Origin: JAZKAR01 sp040389065
Lineage (GTDB): Bacteria > Pseudomonadota > Gammaproteobacteria > Burkholderiales > Casimicrobiaceae
Length of the DNA stretch: 64,000 nucleotides
Direction: 5' to 3'
Assembly: GCA_040389065.1 (NCBI GenBank)
Contig: JAZKAR010000012.1
Location: forward strand, 1-64,000
This document shows, piece after piece, positions 25,935-35,156 of this stretch (the stretch's first letter is position 1; the number at the start of each line of letters is the position of its first letter). The translations under genes were made by a program, and so were the position numbers. Under the pieces are notes generated by a model. That model ran no database searches, was not told the origin of the DNA, and was given only the letters and a program-made list of their open reading frames with translations.

Positions 25935-28583
25935 TTATACGCTTTCTGCATCTAGGTACTTACCTACCAACTCGCTGAGGTTTGGTGAATGAATGTTGCT
26001 ACGTAATGTTTCTAATGCTTCTTTCTGAGCTGTTTTCCAAGGCTGCTCAAAACGATTCCAGCGGGCGAAAACGGTAACAAGCCGCGCAGCTAAATTTGGA
26101 TTACTTTTATCAAAGTCTTTAAGAACATCTACCATAAAGCGGTAAGGCTCTTGATCTGGTCTATGAAACACACTCCAATTATAGTGCCCTAAGTTATAAA
26201 GTAGAGAACGCACTCGATTTGGGTTTCTGCGATCAAAAGAAGAGCTTTCCCAAATTGTTTTTACGCGATCAAATACATCTGCCTCTGAAAGCGTTGCTTC
26301 CAATGCCCAAACCCTATCTAGCACTAGCGGCTGATCAGCATAACGTTGTTTAAAATCAGCCAATATGTCTGAACGTACTGAAGAATGGCGTTTATTTAGA
26401 GCACTTAATACCCCTACTCGATCACTTAGGCAACGCGCGTGCGCATATTGCGTTTTCGCTAGATTCAGCACATCTTGTTTTGTGTTGATCATTAAATAGG
26501 ATAAAACTCGGCTTCTCAATGCACGCAAACCTGTGGCGCGTGCCGAAAAATCATAAGGTTCCATCTCTAACGATACACATTCCTGCTGAGCAACACTATA
26601 TAACGTCTGTAGCCGTTCTATATGCGCTTCACAAATTTTTTGTTCTAGAGATTCTCTCACTGCAACCAATGTGAGAGGATTAAACGGATGAAAATGATCA
26701 GATAAATTTTCAGCTGTAGGTAAACTAAGCAAATGAGCAATTACGCCTGGCTCACGCAATGCACGCTCAGGTACAAGCCATTCTCCTACTATGGTTAGCC
26801 AAGAAGACTCATAGGACGAAACGTTGCCTGCTAACCGTGATTCAACTAATGTACGAATCACTGTTTTTAATGCACCATCACGAATGCACGCGTCTGCCTC
26901 ATAACGAACGATATGTAACCATTCGTCTATAGTTAACTCACATACTAAGTTAACAGGCGCAGAAAACCCTTTTAGCAAAGCAGGAATCGGCCGCTCTTTT
27001 ACGTGATGAAATGTGAATACTTGCTCAGGCTCATCCATTAAGATCGTAACTTCTTCTGTTGCCTCTCCATCGCTTTGCTGAAATAAAGGTATAGAACGAC
27101 CGGACGCATCTAATAACCCCATCTTTACTGGAATCATTACTGGTTCCTTATGAGGCTGCCCGGGGGTAGCAGGCGTTGCTTGCTTAAATTTTAATGTATA
27201 GGTATTTGTTTCTTTAGACCAGCTTGGCTCTACAGTTAACCCAGGTGTACCTGCCTGATGATACCAACGCTCAAATTTGTTTACATCTAGCGAAGTATGC
27301 GCCTGCATTACTTTTAAAAAATCTTGGCAGGTAACTGCTTGCCCGTCATACTGAGTAAAAAAATCATCGCATGCTTCACGATAGGCTTGTGCTCCCATTA
27401 ATATGGCAAGCATACGAATTAATTCAGCGCCTTTTTCATAAATTGTCGTTGTATAAAAATTATCAATCTCTAAATACTTATCAGGTTGAACCGGATGAGC
27501 ATGGGGGCCAGCATCTTCAGGAAACTGATGCACACGCAAAAAATCTACATCTTGAAGACGAACTAAACCAGCATCGCCCATATCTTCAGCAAAACCAGCT
27601 TCACGAAATACCGTCCAACCTTCTTTAAAAGACAGCTGAAACCAATCGCGGCATGTCACCCGATTGCCTGTCCAATTATGAAAATACTCATGCGCAATGA
27701 CACGTTCTACGTTAATGTAATCTTCATCGGTAGCTGTTTCAGGGCTAGCCAGCACACATTTTGTATTAAAAATGTTTAAACCTTTATTTTCCATTGCGCC
27801 CATATTGAAATCGTCGGCACAATAAATTAAATATTGGTCTAAATCATATTCCAAACCATAACACTCTTCATCCCAGCGCATTGCACGCTTTAATGAATTC
27901 ATTCCATGTTGTAAGCACCCTAAATATTGGGGATCAGAATAAATAGCTAGGCGAACATGCCGCCCGCTGCCTGTCACGTAGCTTGATTCCAATACAGATA
28001 AATTACCTGCGACGCAGGCAAACAAATAACAAGGCTTTGGAAAAGGGTCATGCCATGTAATACGATGTTTGCCGCCGTCTAGTTGCTGGGCATCTGCGGC
28101 ATTACCGTTTGAGAGTAAAATAGGATACCGTTTAGCATCTGCTATCAGTGTAGTTGTATACACACTCATTACATCAGGGCGATCAATTATCCAAGTAATG
28201 CGCCGAAAGCCTTGTGCCTCACATTGTGTTGCCAAACTTTCTCCACACACATACAAACCCTCTAACTGTGTATTGGTTTTAGGAGAAATTCGCACTTTTG
28301 TCGTCAATGTACCTATATTAGTTTGATAAGGTACCCTCAACTGAGTAGGGCTCCCCTCGTACTGATTCGACTCTAACGCGAGGCCATTGAACGTGATAGA
28401 AAGCAGCTCTAAGCCATCGCCATCTAATACAATATCAGGCTGTAGATCTGGAGTAGTACATTCTAGATAAAGGGTAGAAGTTACATAAGTTGAGTCGTCA
28501 TCTAGCTCAAAACTTAACTCAACGCGAGGAATTCGCCATGCCGATGGTGTGTATTCTTGACGCAAAACTGCAACTTTAGCCAT
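25935..28583 (-). CDS. pepN: Aminopeptidase N (M1 zinc metallopeptidase)
   Basis: Removes N-terminal residues from peptides in the cytoplasm, feeding peptide turnover. It has 882 residues, the length of the proteobacterial PepN group. The substrate-binding GAMENKGLNIFN and the zinc site HEYFHNWTGNR, with the downstream Glu in FKEGWTVF, are intact. The N-terminal beta domain (about 1-200) and the C-terminal helical domain (about 550-882) are both present. Start: ATG with the conventional MAKVAVLRQEY-like N-terminus. Upstream are about 400 nt without a gene. Confidence 0.97.
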   Translation of the reverse strand: MAKVAVLRQEYTPSAWRIPRVELSFELDDDSTYVTSTLYLECTTPDLQPDIVLDGDGLELLSITFNGLALESNQYEGSPTQLRVPYQTNIGTLTTKVRISPKTNTQLEGLYVCGESLATQCEAQGFRRITWIIDRPDVMSVYTTTLIADAKRYPILLSNGNAADAQQLDGGKHRITWHDPFPKPCYLFACVAGNLSVLESSYVTGSGRHVRLAIYSDPQYLGCLQHGMNSLKRAMRWDEECYGLEYDLDQYLIYCADDFNMGAMENKGLNIFNTKCVLASPETATDEDYINVERVIAHEYFHNWTGNRVTCRDWFQLSFKEGWTVFREAGFAEDMGDAGLVRLQDVDFLRVHQFPEDAGPHAHPVQPDKYLEIDNFYTTTIYEKGAELIRMLAILMGAQAYREACDDFFTQYDGQAVTCQDFLKVMQAHTSLDVNKFERWYHQAGTPGLTVEPSWSKETNTYTLKFKQATPATPGQPHKEPVMIPVKMGLLDASGRSIPLFQQSDGEATEEVTILMDEPEQVFTFHHVKERPIPALLKGFSAPVNLVCELTIDEWLHIVRYEADACIRDGALKTVIRTLVESRLAGNVSSYESSWLTIVGEWLVPERALREPGVIAHLLSLPTAENLSDHFHPFNPLTLVAVRESLEQKICEAHIERLQTLYSVAQQECVSLEMEPYDFSARATGLRALRSRVLSYLMINTKQDVLNLAKTQYAHARCLSDRVGVLSALNKRHSSVRSDILADFKQRYADQPLVLDRVWALEATLSEADVFDRVKTIWESSSFDRRNPNRVRSLLYNLGHYNWSVFHRPDQEPYRFMVDVLKDFDKSNPNLAARLVTVFARWNRFEQPWKTAQKEALETLRSNIHSPNLSELVGKYLDAESV

Positions 28584-28986
28584 CCTAGCCCCCTAAATTA
28601 TGGCACTAATGCTTTATCACACCTTGTTTTGGGATTAAAAATCAAGAATGAATAGCTCGCGTGCTTAGAAGCCTCATAACTGCCAAAGCAATTCTTCTGC
28701 TTATAGGTGCCTATAGCCGAGCAACGCAGCAAAGCCAAAACTCTCGATTGCCATACCAAAAACAAGTTATGACAACACACTAGCAGTGCTCAAAAACTTC
28801 TTAACTGAAAATGGTTAGTGTTAGGACATATAACGAATAATAACTACTAGCGTATCATTCAATAAAACTCATACCTGCGTAAAACAGCCGCAATAAAACG
28901 ATTTTGCCGTAATAGTATGCCTTGAGAAAATTAATATTTAACTTTTATGGCAAATGATGAGCGTCACTAACATTATAAGATAGCGA
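28584..28986. other. Intergenic region between pepN and mlaA
   Basis: About 400 nt. It should hold the pepN promoter. A stretch at 28668-28775 has the size and a TTAGAAG end like the palindromic elements, but its arms match poorly (see rejected items). No gene is seen. Confidence 0.5.
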
Positions 28987-29754
28987 CTATTTCTTTACAG
29001 GCGATGCGGTATCAGCTGCATCTTCTTCAAACTCCATTTCAGGCTCACGCTGCCCATCTCGAATTTGGTAATCGCGGCGCTGCAAATAAGCACTTCGTAA
29101 AAAGCTATAACGATCAGAAACAGAATCTCCGACAATTGTATCTACATCTAAGAGTTGTGCTCTTGAATCTACTGCTCTTAATCCCAATGCAGTGTAGCCC
29201 ACATCATCTGAAGCAGCTTGTAAAGGATTCACTACCATCCATACTGCTTGGCCTGCTCCATCTCGCACTGTTGAAGGGCCAAAAAATGGCAGTACCAGAT
29301 AAGGGCCTCTAGGAACACCCCATACTGCTAACGTTTGCCCTAAATCTTCACTTTGGCGTTCAATGCCTGCTTCTGAAGCAACATCAAAAATTCCACCAAT
29401 GCCTATAAAAGAATTAACAAGCACACGCCCTAAATTTTGCCCTGCAACTTCTCGCTTATTTTGTAATAATGCGTTTACAAAACTCCAGCTATCATCAACA
29501 TTTCCAAGAAAATTTCTGACACCTTGCCGAACATGATCAGGCACTACCTTTACATAGGTTTGTGCAACTGGCTTCATTACCACCTGATCAAGTTTCTCGT
29601 TAAATCTAAACATCGCTCGATTTGTAGGCTCGAATGGATCACCAGGATGTAAATTCTCTTTTTTTGTGGCACAACCAGCTGATAAAAAAACGAGCGCAGC
29701 CAACAAGGCTGATAACATACACCGCTTATGATTCGCAGTTCTCAAAGTATTCAC
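28987..29754 (-). CDS. mlaA: MlaA (VacJ) outer-membrane lipoprotein
   Basis: Removes mislocalised phospholipids from the outer leaflet of the outer membrane as part of the Mla system. It has 255 residues. The signal peptide ends in LSAGC, with predicted lipidated Cys28. The family core DPFEPTNRAMFRFNEKLDQ, a Gly-rich GVRNFLGNVDD, and RGPYLVLPFFGPSTVRDGAG are all visible. A charged, acidic tail follows. Its start overlaps the mlaD stop by 4 nt (ATGA), so it is translated with mlaFED. Having mlaA inside the transporter operon, without mlaC or mlaB beside it, differs from the enteric order. Confidence 0.94.
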   Translation of the reverse strand: MNTLRTANHKRCMLSALLAALVFLSAGCATKKENLHPGDPFEPTNRAMFRFNEKLDQVVMKPVAQTYVKVVPDHVRQGVRNFLGNVDDSWSFVNALLQNKREVAGQNLGRVLVNSFIGIGGIFDVASEAGIERQSEDLGQTLAVWGVPRGPYLVLPFFGPSTVRDGAGQAVWMVVNPLQAASDDVGYTALGLRAVDSRAQLLDVDTIVGDSVSDRYSFLRSAYLQRRDYQIRDGQREPEMEFEEDAADTASPVKK

Positions 29755-30236
29755 TTTGTAGCTCCTGGTGTTGAAGGAGATCCTTCACTTGCCTTACTAA
29801 ATAAAAACTGACTAATGAGTTTTTCTAAAACAACTGCAGAATTTGCCTTCATTAGTGTATCTGACTCTTTTAGCATTTCAGAATCACCACCTGCATCTAA
29901 ACCAATATATTGCTCGCCTAATAAACCAGAAGTTAACACTGAGGCTATGGTATCTTTCGGAAAATGATAGGCAGCCTCTATTTTCAGTTTTACATCAGCT
30001 TGATAGGTCTTAGAATTTAACTGAATAGACTCAACCTTACCTACGGTAACACCTGCTACTCTAATAGGAGCCTGTGGCTTTAACGCTCCGATATTGTCAA
30101 AGTGAGCTTGCAAAATATAACCTGGGCGCGCCCCAACTTGGGTCAGATTTCCCACGCGCATAGCCAAAAACACAATAGCTGCGAAACCAATGACAACAAA
30201 TAAACCTACCCACATATCCATTGCACGGCGATTCAT
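29751..30236 (-). CDS. mlaD: MlaD, MCE-domain subunit of the phospholipid ABC transporter
   Basis: Periplasmic lipid-binding ring protein anchored in the inner membrane. It has 161 residues: an N-terminal membrane helix (WVGLFVVIGFAAIVFLAM) and then one MCE domain with YILQAHFDNIGALKPQAPIRVAGVTVG and GLLGEQYIGLD. The N-terminal sequence MNRRAMDMWVG is characteristic. Its ATG is 4 nt after the mlaE stop, and mlaA overlaps its end. Confidence 0.94.
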   Translation of the reverse strand: MNRRAMDMWVGLFVVIGFAAIVFLAMRVGNLTQVGARPGYILQAHFDNIGALKPQAPIRVAGVTVGKVESIQLNSKTYQADVKLKIEAAYHFPKDTIASVLTSGLLGEQYIGLDAGGDSEMLKESDTLMKANSAVVLEKLISQFLFSKASEGSPSTPGATK

Positions 30237-30239
30237 GCC

Positions 30240-31034
30240 TTACACTCCACGAAACATAAATACAGTCAAAATAAAATCTAGCATTAACACCGCCAGCGCA
30301 CTAAATACAACAGTACGTGTCGTTGCAGCTGAAACACCTTCAGGCGTTGCCTTAGCATCATAGCCCTCGAAAACAGCGGTCAATGCTATCGCGATTCCGA
30401 ATACAAACCCTTTAATCAAGCCATTAAGAATATCAGCCTGAAATCGAATTGTTGCTTGCATTTGCCCCCAAAAAGCGCCCTCATCGATACCAATCATTTT
30501 CACCCCAACGAGGTACCCTCCGATAATTCCCATCATTGAGAATAAGGCGGTAAGTAAAGGCATTGAAAGTACGCCGCCCCAGAATCGAGGAGCCACAATT
30601 CTCGCAATAGGACTTACTGCCATCATATCCATTGCAGCAAGCTGATCTGTTGCTTTCATTAATCCAATTTCTGCAGTAATCGCTGAGCCAGCACGGCTTG
30701 CAAATAAAAGCCCTCCTACCACAGGCCCTAATTCACGCACTAAAGAAAGTGACACTAACACACCTAAAGCTGCTTCAGAACCATAACGCTTTAAAACATC
30801 ATACCCTTGTAATGCAAGTACCATTCCAACAAATAAACCTGAAACTGCAATAAGTACCAACGACAAAACGCCACTAAAGTAAAGCTCTCGACGAATCATC
30901 GAAAACCTACGCCAACACATACCTGATTCTTTTAAAATTGCCCCAAGCAAACGCGTTGCGAATCCTAAGGTTATCAGAATATTAAAAAAGCCCCGGCCTA
31001 TTCTCTCTAAACCTGATCTAATCACCACCATCAC
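30240..31034 (-). CDS. mlaE: MlaE, permease of the phospholipid ABC transporter
   Basis: Inner-membrane permease that works with MlaF and MlaD. It has 264 residues with five or six membrane segments and the family motifs LVRELGPVVGGLLFASRAGSAITAEIG and EGYDAKATPEGVSAATTRTVV. The start is GTG 31034 (8 nt from GGAG) or the ATG immediately following. The short gap to mlaF (34 nt) suggests one transcript. Confidence 0.95.
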   Translation of the reverse strand: MMVVIRSGLERIGRGFFNILITLGFATRLLGAILKESGMCWRRFSMIRRELYFSGVLSLVLIAVSGLFVGMVLALQGYDVLKRYGSEAALGVLVSLSLVRELGPVVGGLLFASRAGSAITAEIGLMKATDQLAAMDMMAVSPIARIVAPRFWGGVLSMPLLTALFSMMGIIGGYLVGVKMIGIDEGAFWGQMQATIRFQADILNGLIKGFVFGIAIALTAVFEGYDAKATPEGVSAATTRTVVFSALAVLMLDFILTVFMFRGV

Positions 31035-31068
31035 TTGAACGTCTCCTTCTTAGAGCCCATATCTCATT

Positions 31069-31902
31069 TTAAGCGTTTTCTGAGATTTTCGAGATTTTAT
31101 TCCCACCTAATATAGACTCCTGATAAGAGGCAGCTGGATAATGAAAAGGCAAAGGCCCATCACGTTCGCCCCTTACAAACTGCTGAACTAAAGGATCTTC
31201 AGTGTGGCGTATATCTTCAGGCGTGCCCTGTGCCACAATTCTTCCATTAGAAACAAAGTAAATATAATCTACAATCGCAAGTGACTCTACAACATCATGT
31301 GTTACTAAAATAGATGTTAAATTTAAAGCATCATTCAGCTCGCGAATTAAAAGCCCTACTGTACTCAAAGAAATAGGATCTAACCCTGCAAACGGCTCGT
31401 CATACATGACTAACATAGGATCCATGGCAATCGCCCGGGCTAATGCTACACGTCGCGCCATTCCTCCTGATAATTCTGAAGGATACAACGCGGCTGCTCC
31501 CCGTAAACCTACTGCCTGCAGTTTCATTAATACTAGATTACGAACAATTGTTTCAGGAAGCTGAAAATGCTCTCTTAAGGGGAATGCTACATTTTCATAT
31601 ACTGTTAAATCGCCAAATAAGGCACCGAATTGATACAGCATGCCCATTTTCCGGCGTAAGGCGTATAAGCCTTCGTGATCTAAGGTGGAGATATCCACAC
31701 CATTTACCTTAACTGCGCCGCTACTAGGCTGAAGCTGACGGCCAATCAGTTTAAGAAGCGTTGTTTTGCCGCAACCACTACCCCCCATAATCGCTACAAG
31801 CTTTCTGCGGGGGATAACTAAATTAATATCACTCAAAATAATACGGTCATCGTAAGAAAATGAAAGCCGATTAATATCAATGATTGCATCATCGAATTGC
31901 AT
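31069..31902 (-). CDS. mlaF: MlaF, ATPase of the phospholipid ABC transporter
   Basis: Cytoplasmic ABC ATPase, first gene of the mlaF-E-D-A operon. It has 277 residues with Walker A GGSGCGKTTLLK, signature LSGGMARRVALARAIAM, Walker B MLVMYDEPFAGLDPIS and the switch His in LVTHD. The C-terminal extension after VRGERDGPLPFHYP is typical of MlaF. The operon promoter must lie in 31903-32031. Confidence 0.95.
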   Translation of the reverse strand: MQFDDAIIDINRLSFSYDDRIILSDINLVIPRRKLVAIMGGSGCGKTTLLKLIGRQLQPSSGAVKVNGVDISTLDHEGLYALRRKMGMLYQFGALFGDLTVYENVAFPLREHFQLPETIVRNLVLMKLQAVGLRGAAALYPSELSGGMARRVALARAIAMDPMLVMYDEPFAGLDPISLSTVGLLIRELNDALNLTSILVTHDVVESLAIVDYIYFVSNGRIVAQGTPEDIRHTEDPLVQQFVRGERDGPLPFHYPAASYQESILGGNKISKISENA

Positions 31903-32031
31903 GAGAGCCTCGTAAAAATGTGCCTGTGTACCACATACTATGTGTTAACAAAAATAATCTATTTTTTCCATAACAGCGCATTAAAATACCACTTGCTATC
32001 AATCAGTAACAAGCCTAGTGATCAAACACCA

Positions 32032-32733
32032 TTAGCGCCCACCATTGTTCTTTGATACCTTACATATTCCCCATAAACAATATACCGAACCATGGGTTCG
32101 AATCATATAGTTAGGATTATCGGTATAAACCAGAACAGGTTCCACCCCTGAGCGAATCCACTGTTCACGAATTGCGCCGTAATAACGGCTATCAAAACTG
32201 GCGTTATTGTACGTTGAAATAACCCATAGCGTACCAGCAGCAACCACATATCGACCTCGCGCAATATGAGGAACTGGCATACCCTTCGCTCTTGATTTTT
32301 TCAATGTATTTGTATTTGGCAGAGGAACGCCATCTACTTTTACTGTTGCAGTGGTTAACTCTACTGTTGATCCTGCTTTTGCAATGATCGGTTTGACTAA
32401 GTGCGGAATATTATCAGGACAAGGATAGTTAGTTTTATCATTATCACTCAGCACATGTTTTCTGAAGAATTGCGAATATACACTTGCAGGTAAGCAAAAA
32501 GAAACATAAGGCGAATTTAAGCCTTCTGTATTATAGCGCCAAAGTCCTATTGGTAAAGAACCTGTCCATATATAAAAATAGCCAAATAATGGTAATGAGG
32601 CATAAGTACCCCATAATACAATAGCAGGGCAAGTTGCCCACATTACTTCTCGCCAAGCAGCAGGTTTATAATGTGCGGGGCGTTGTTTCAACCAACTATA
32701 AATATTAGTTATATACTTCTGAATTCGCTGCAA
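32032..32733 (-). CDS. TraF-like S26 signal peptidase (conjugation-type), orphan
   Basis: A membrane-bound serine peptidase of 233 residues with one N-terminal membrane segment (about 36-55). The S26 Ser box is TGSLPIGLW (Ser59). The likely general base is K114 in LVKPIIAKAGSTVEL. SFDSRYYGAI matches the box V region of conjugative TraF peptidases, which mature or cyclise pilins. The start is a TTG directly after the DUF3579 stop, with GGAG 7 nt upstream. No other conjugation or type IV secretion gene is in the window, so it may be a remnant or a housekeeping adaptation. A divergent leader peptidase is the alternative. Confidence 0.75.
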   Translation of the reverse strand: MQRIQKYITNIYSWLKQRPAHYKPAAWREVMWATCPAIVLWGTYASLPLFGYFYIWTGSLPIGLWRYNTEGLNSPYVSFCLPASVYSQFFRKHVLSDNDKTNYPCPDNIPHLVKPIIAKAGSTVELTTATVKVDGVPLPNTNTLKKSRAKGMPVPHIARGRYVVAAGTLWVISTYNNASFDSRYYGAIREQWIRSGVEPVLVYTDNPNYMIRTHGSVYCLWGICKVSKNNGGR

Positions 32734-33021
32734 CTATGTCTCCGGATGAATGACCTGGAGCGAATTATCCAGCGCAAACCCCATCAAAAAACGAAATAAT
32801 CGAGGCTCAATTTCAGCCAATTGAGGATCCACTAATACGCAGTGCAATTCCTCCTGATTATAAGGCTTAACCATTGGTGAATAGCGCAAGCGGTGTTCAG
32901 CCCCAAAAAGTGAAAGCGTACCACACAAACGCTCATTCCAATCGCTCGGCCGGAAAGTTTTTCCTTCCTGCGTTACGCCTTGAATGACGATGTACTGTTT
33001 ACACTTTAACGGTTCTGGCAT
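32734..33021 (-). CDS. DUF3579 family protein
   Basis: A small cytoplasmic protein of 95 residues with the DUF3579 core IQGVTQEGKTFRPSDWNERLCGTLSLFG, a central RYSPMVKPY, and CVLVDPQLAEIEPRLFRFLMGFA. The family is largely betaproteobacterial and its function is unknown. I chose ATG 33021 (MPEPLK…), preceded by GGGG, over the GTG at 33066, because the family begins close to that point. Its stop abuts the TTG of the TraF-like gene, so they are translationally linked. Confidence 0.85.
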   Translation of the reverse strand: MPEPLKCKQYIVIQGVTQEGKTFRPSDWNERLCGTLSLFGAEHRLRYSPMVKPYNQEELHCVLVDPQLAEIEPRLFRFLMGFALDNSLQVIHPET

Positions 33022-33217
33022 ACCCGCTACCCCACGCTTATGACTAACTGTATAACTTTCAAACACAATAACACCACCCTACGTTATACTATCGGCTTGA
33101 TTACTCAAGTCTCAATAGCTTTACCTCTAAGCTAACTAACGGATCACCACCTCTGTTGGTAAACATACACTATTGAGAAAATCATCCGCTTGAGATGCCA
33201 CCTCATCTTGGAGAAAT

Positions 33218-34156
33218 ATGCCTCCCAGTCCCTCTCGCTTCTCGCCATTAAAATCTAATGCCACTTCCCCATCTCTTTCTCATGAAACATTAACTAGCAT
33301 TGCTTGGATGCTTTTAGCATGTCTCCTCTTTAGTGTTTTGGGCTGTTTTGTCAAATATTCCAAGACGTACTTCTCCCTATTGGAAATTCTCTTTTACCGA
33401 AACCTTCCCACTGTTCTTATTCTAGGCTCTATAGCACTTATCTCTGGCTCTTCCCTAAAAACAAAATTTCTCTTTGCTCAAAGCCGACGCGCTACTATTG
33501 GGTTTATCGCCACGATTTTCAACTTTCTTGCCAGTACAAAGCTTCCGCTATCTCTTGCTATGACGCTTTCTTATACCAATCCTATTTTCTTATGTCTGAT
33601 TACTGTATTTTGGTATAAAAAAAAACTTCATCCTGGCTTAATTACCTGCATTATTACAGGTTTATTAGGTATTCTAGTACTGCTACGACCCTCAGGCTTA
33701 AGTGGAAATAATTGGCATTACGGTTTTTCAGGATTAGCAGCCGGATTTTTTGCTGCTCTCGCTTATCTTAACATTCAAGTACTTTCACAAAGAGGGGAGC
33801 CTGAATCGCGTACCGTATTTTACTTTGCATTATTTAGTTCACTCTATGCAGGTATAGGCAACCTGCTCACACAAGGATATTTTCATTCGCTTAGTTTTAT
33901 TCATCTTAAATTAATTTTAGCATTAGGTTTAACAGGGCTAGCCGGACAATTATGTATTACTCGCGCTTTTAGTAGAAGTACCGCTACCTTTACAAGTGTG
34001 TTCTCTTATTCAACGCCTCTTTTTTCCGCCATGTTAGGGTTCATCTTTTTTAATGAACATTTGGATTTTTTAAGCTTAATAGGAGGTGCTATTGTTGTAA
34101 CAAGTGGCATTGTTGTCACTTTATTTAAACCTAAACCTATTGCTATAGAAAAATAA
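33218..34156 (+). CDS. EamA/DMT-family transporter, tandem copy 1
   Basis: An inner-membrane drug/metabolite-type transporter of 312 residues with ten predicted helices as two EamA halves. Markers shared with the next two genes are an N-terminal ACLLFSVLGCFVK-like helix, EILFYRN, LPLSLAMTLSYTNPIF, GEPESRT and FTSVFSYSTPLFSA. GGAGA precedes the ATG. The next copy starts 2 nt after its stop, so they form an operon. The substrate is unknown. Confidence 0.9.
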   Translation: MPPSPSRFSPLKSNATSPSLSHETLTSIAWMLLACLLFSVLGCFVKYSKTYFSLLEILFYRNLPTVLILGSIALISGSSLKTKFLFAQSRRATIGFIATIFNFLASTKLPLSLAMTLSYTNPIFLCLITVFWYKKKLHPGLITCIITGLLGILVLLRPSGLSGNNWHYGFSGLAAGFFAALAYLNIQVLSQRGEPESRTVFYFALFSSLYAGIGNLLTQGYFHSLSFIHLKLILALGLTGLAGQLCITRAFSRSTATFTSVFSYSTPLFSAMLGFIFFNEHLDFLSLIGGAIVVTSGIVVTLFKPKPIAIEK

Positions 34157-34157
34157 T

Positions 34158-35117
34158 ATGCCCCCTCTACCCTCCGATGAAAAGAAATCGCAACCATTGC
34201 TTGTGCCTCCTAAAAAAAAATTTTTCCATGGCTCTGCTGCAGGTGCGGGATGGATGTTATTAGCGTGTATTTTATATACCTTGCTTTCTATTACTATCAA
34301 ACAAGCTGGTCAACATTTTTCATTACCTGAAATTATGTTTTATCGAAATATTTTTACCGCTCTTTTTGGAGGGTATTTAATGTTTAAGCAAAAACATAAT
34401 ATCATTACACCCTATTGGAAACTGGCAATCATACTGGGGCTACTCGCTGCCTCTTCTAATTTAACCTATGGATATGGGCTGATTCATCTTCCCTTCTCTC
34501 TTGCCAATACGCTCAACTATACACACCCAATTTTTCTTGCTTTATTCGGCGTACTATTTTTAAAGCTCCCGATTACCTCTGCAACTAAACTAACATTGCT
34601 CTGTTCTTTTTTTGGTGTTGTGCTTCTTTTGCAACCGAAATCACTTCCTTCTGAGCAATGGATTGCAGGATGCGTAGCTCTTTTCTCTGGCTTTTTAGCA
34701 GGCTTTCTTAACCTTACTATCTACAGACTAAATGTATTAGGTGAACCATCAGCACGCGTAATGGGCTACTTCGGCACCATTGCTGCCTTTATTACCGCAA
34801 TGATAGTATTGCAACAAGGAGGCTTTACTCCACTGCTAGGTAATATGTGGATATATGCTCTTTTATTAGGTGCTTTAAGCGCTGGTGCTCAATGGTTTTT
34901 AGTACGATCATTTCAAAGCGGCGACCCCGCCATTACCAGTTTATTTTCTTATTCTACCATTTTATATTCTGTTATCTTAGATATAACTCTCTTCCATAAA
35001 AATGCGCTTAATGCATGGAGCTATTCAGGCATTGCCCTTATTCTTGCCAGCGGATTGATTATCACATGGTTTAATCCACGCCCTCCAGCTGCATCTACCG
35101 TCGCGAAATCTTCTTGA
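34158..35117 (+). CDS. EamA/DMT-family transporter, tandem copy 2
   Basis: 319 residues, ten helices. It has ACILYTLLSITIK, PEIMFYRN, LPFSLANTLNYTHPIF, GEPSARVMGYF and ITSLFSYSTILYS at the positions equivalent to copy 1. Copies 1 and 2 are visibly closer to each other than to copy 3. The N-terminal 25 residues are hydrophilic and basic. No substrate can be inferred. Confidence 0.9.
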   Translation: MPPLPSDEKKSQPLLVPPKKKFFHGSAAGAGWMLLACILYTLLSITIKQAGQHFSLPEIMFYRNIFTALFGGYLMFKQKHNIITPYWKLAIILGLLAASSNLTYGYGLIHLPFSLANTLNYTHPIFLALFGVLFLKLPITSATKLTLLCSFFGVVLLLQPKSLPSEQWIAGCVALFSGFLAGFLNLTIYRLNVLGEPSARVMGYFGTIAAFITAMIVLQQGGFTPLLGNMWIYALLLGALSAGAQWFLVRSFQSGDPAITSLFSYSTILYSVILDITLFHKNALNAWSYSGIALILASGLIITWFNPRPPAASTVAKSS

Positions 35118-35156
35118 AATTGATCGCATTAAACTTTCAGATCTTAGACTAATAGC

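Noticed and set aside
28668..28775. Possible seventh palindromic element
   Set aside because: The size (about 107 nt), a TTAGAAG end and a CATAACT/AGTTATG pair fit, but the TTACGCAGTTG arm is not recognisable. A profile search would decide.
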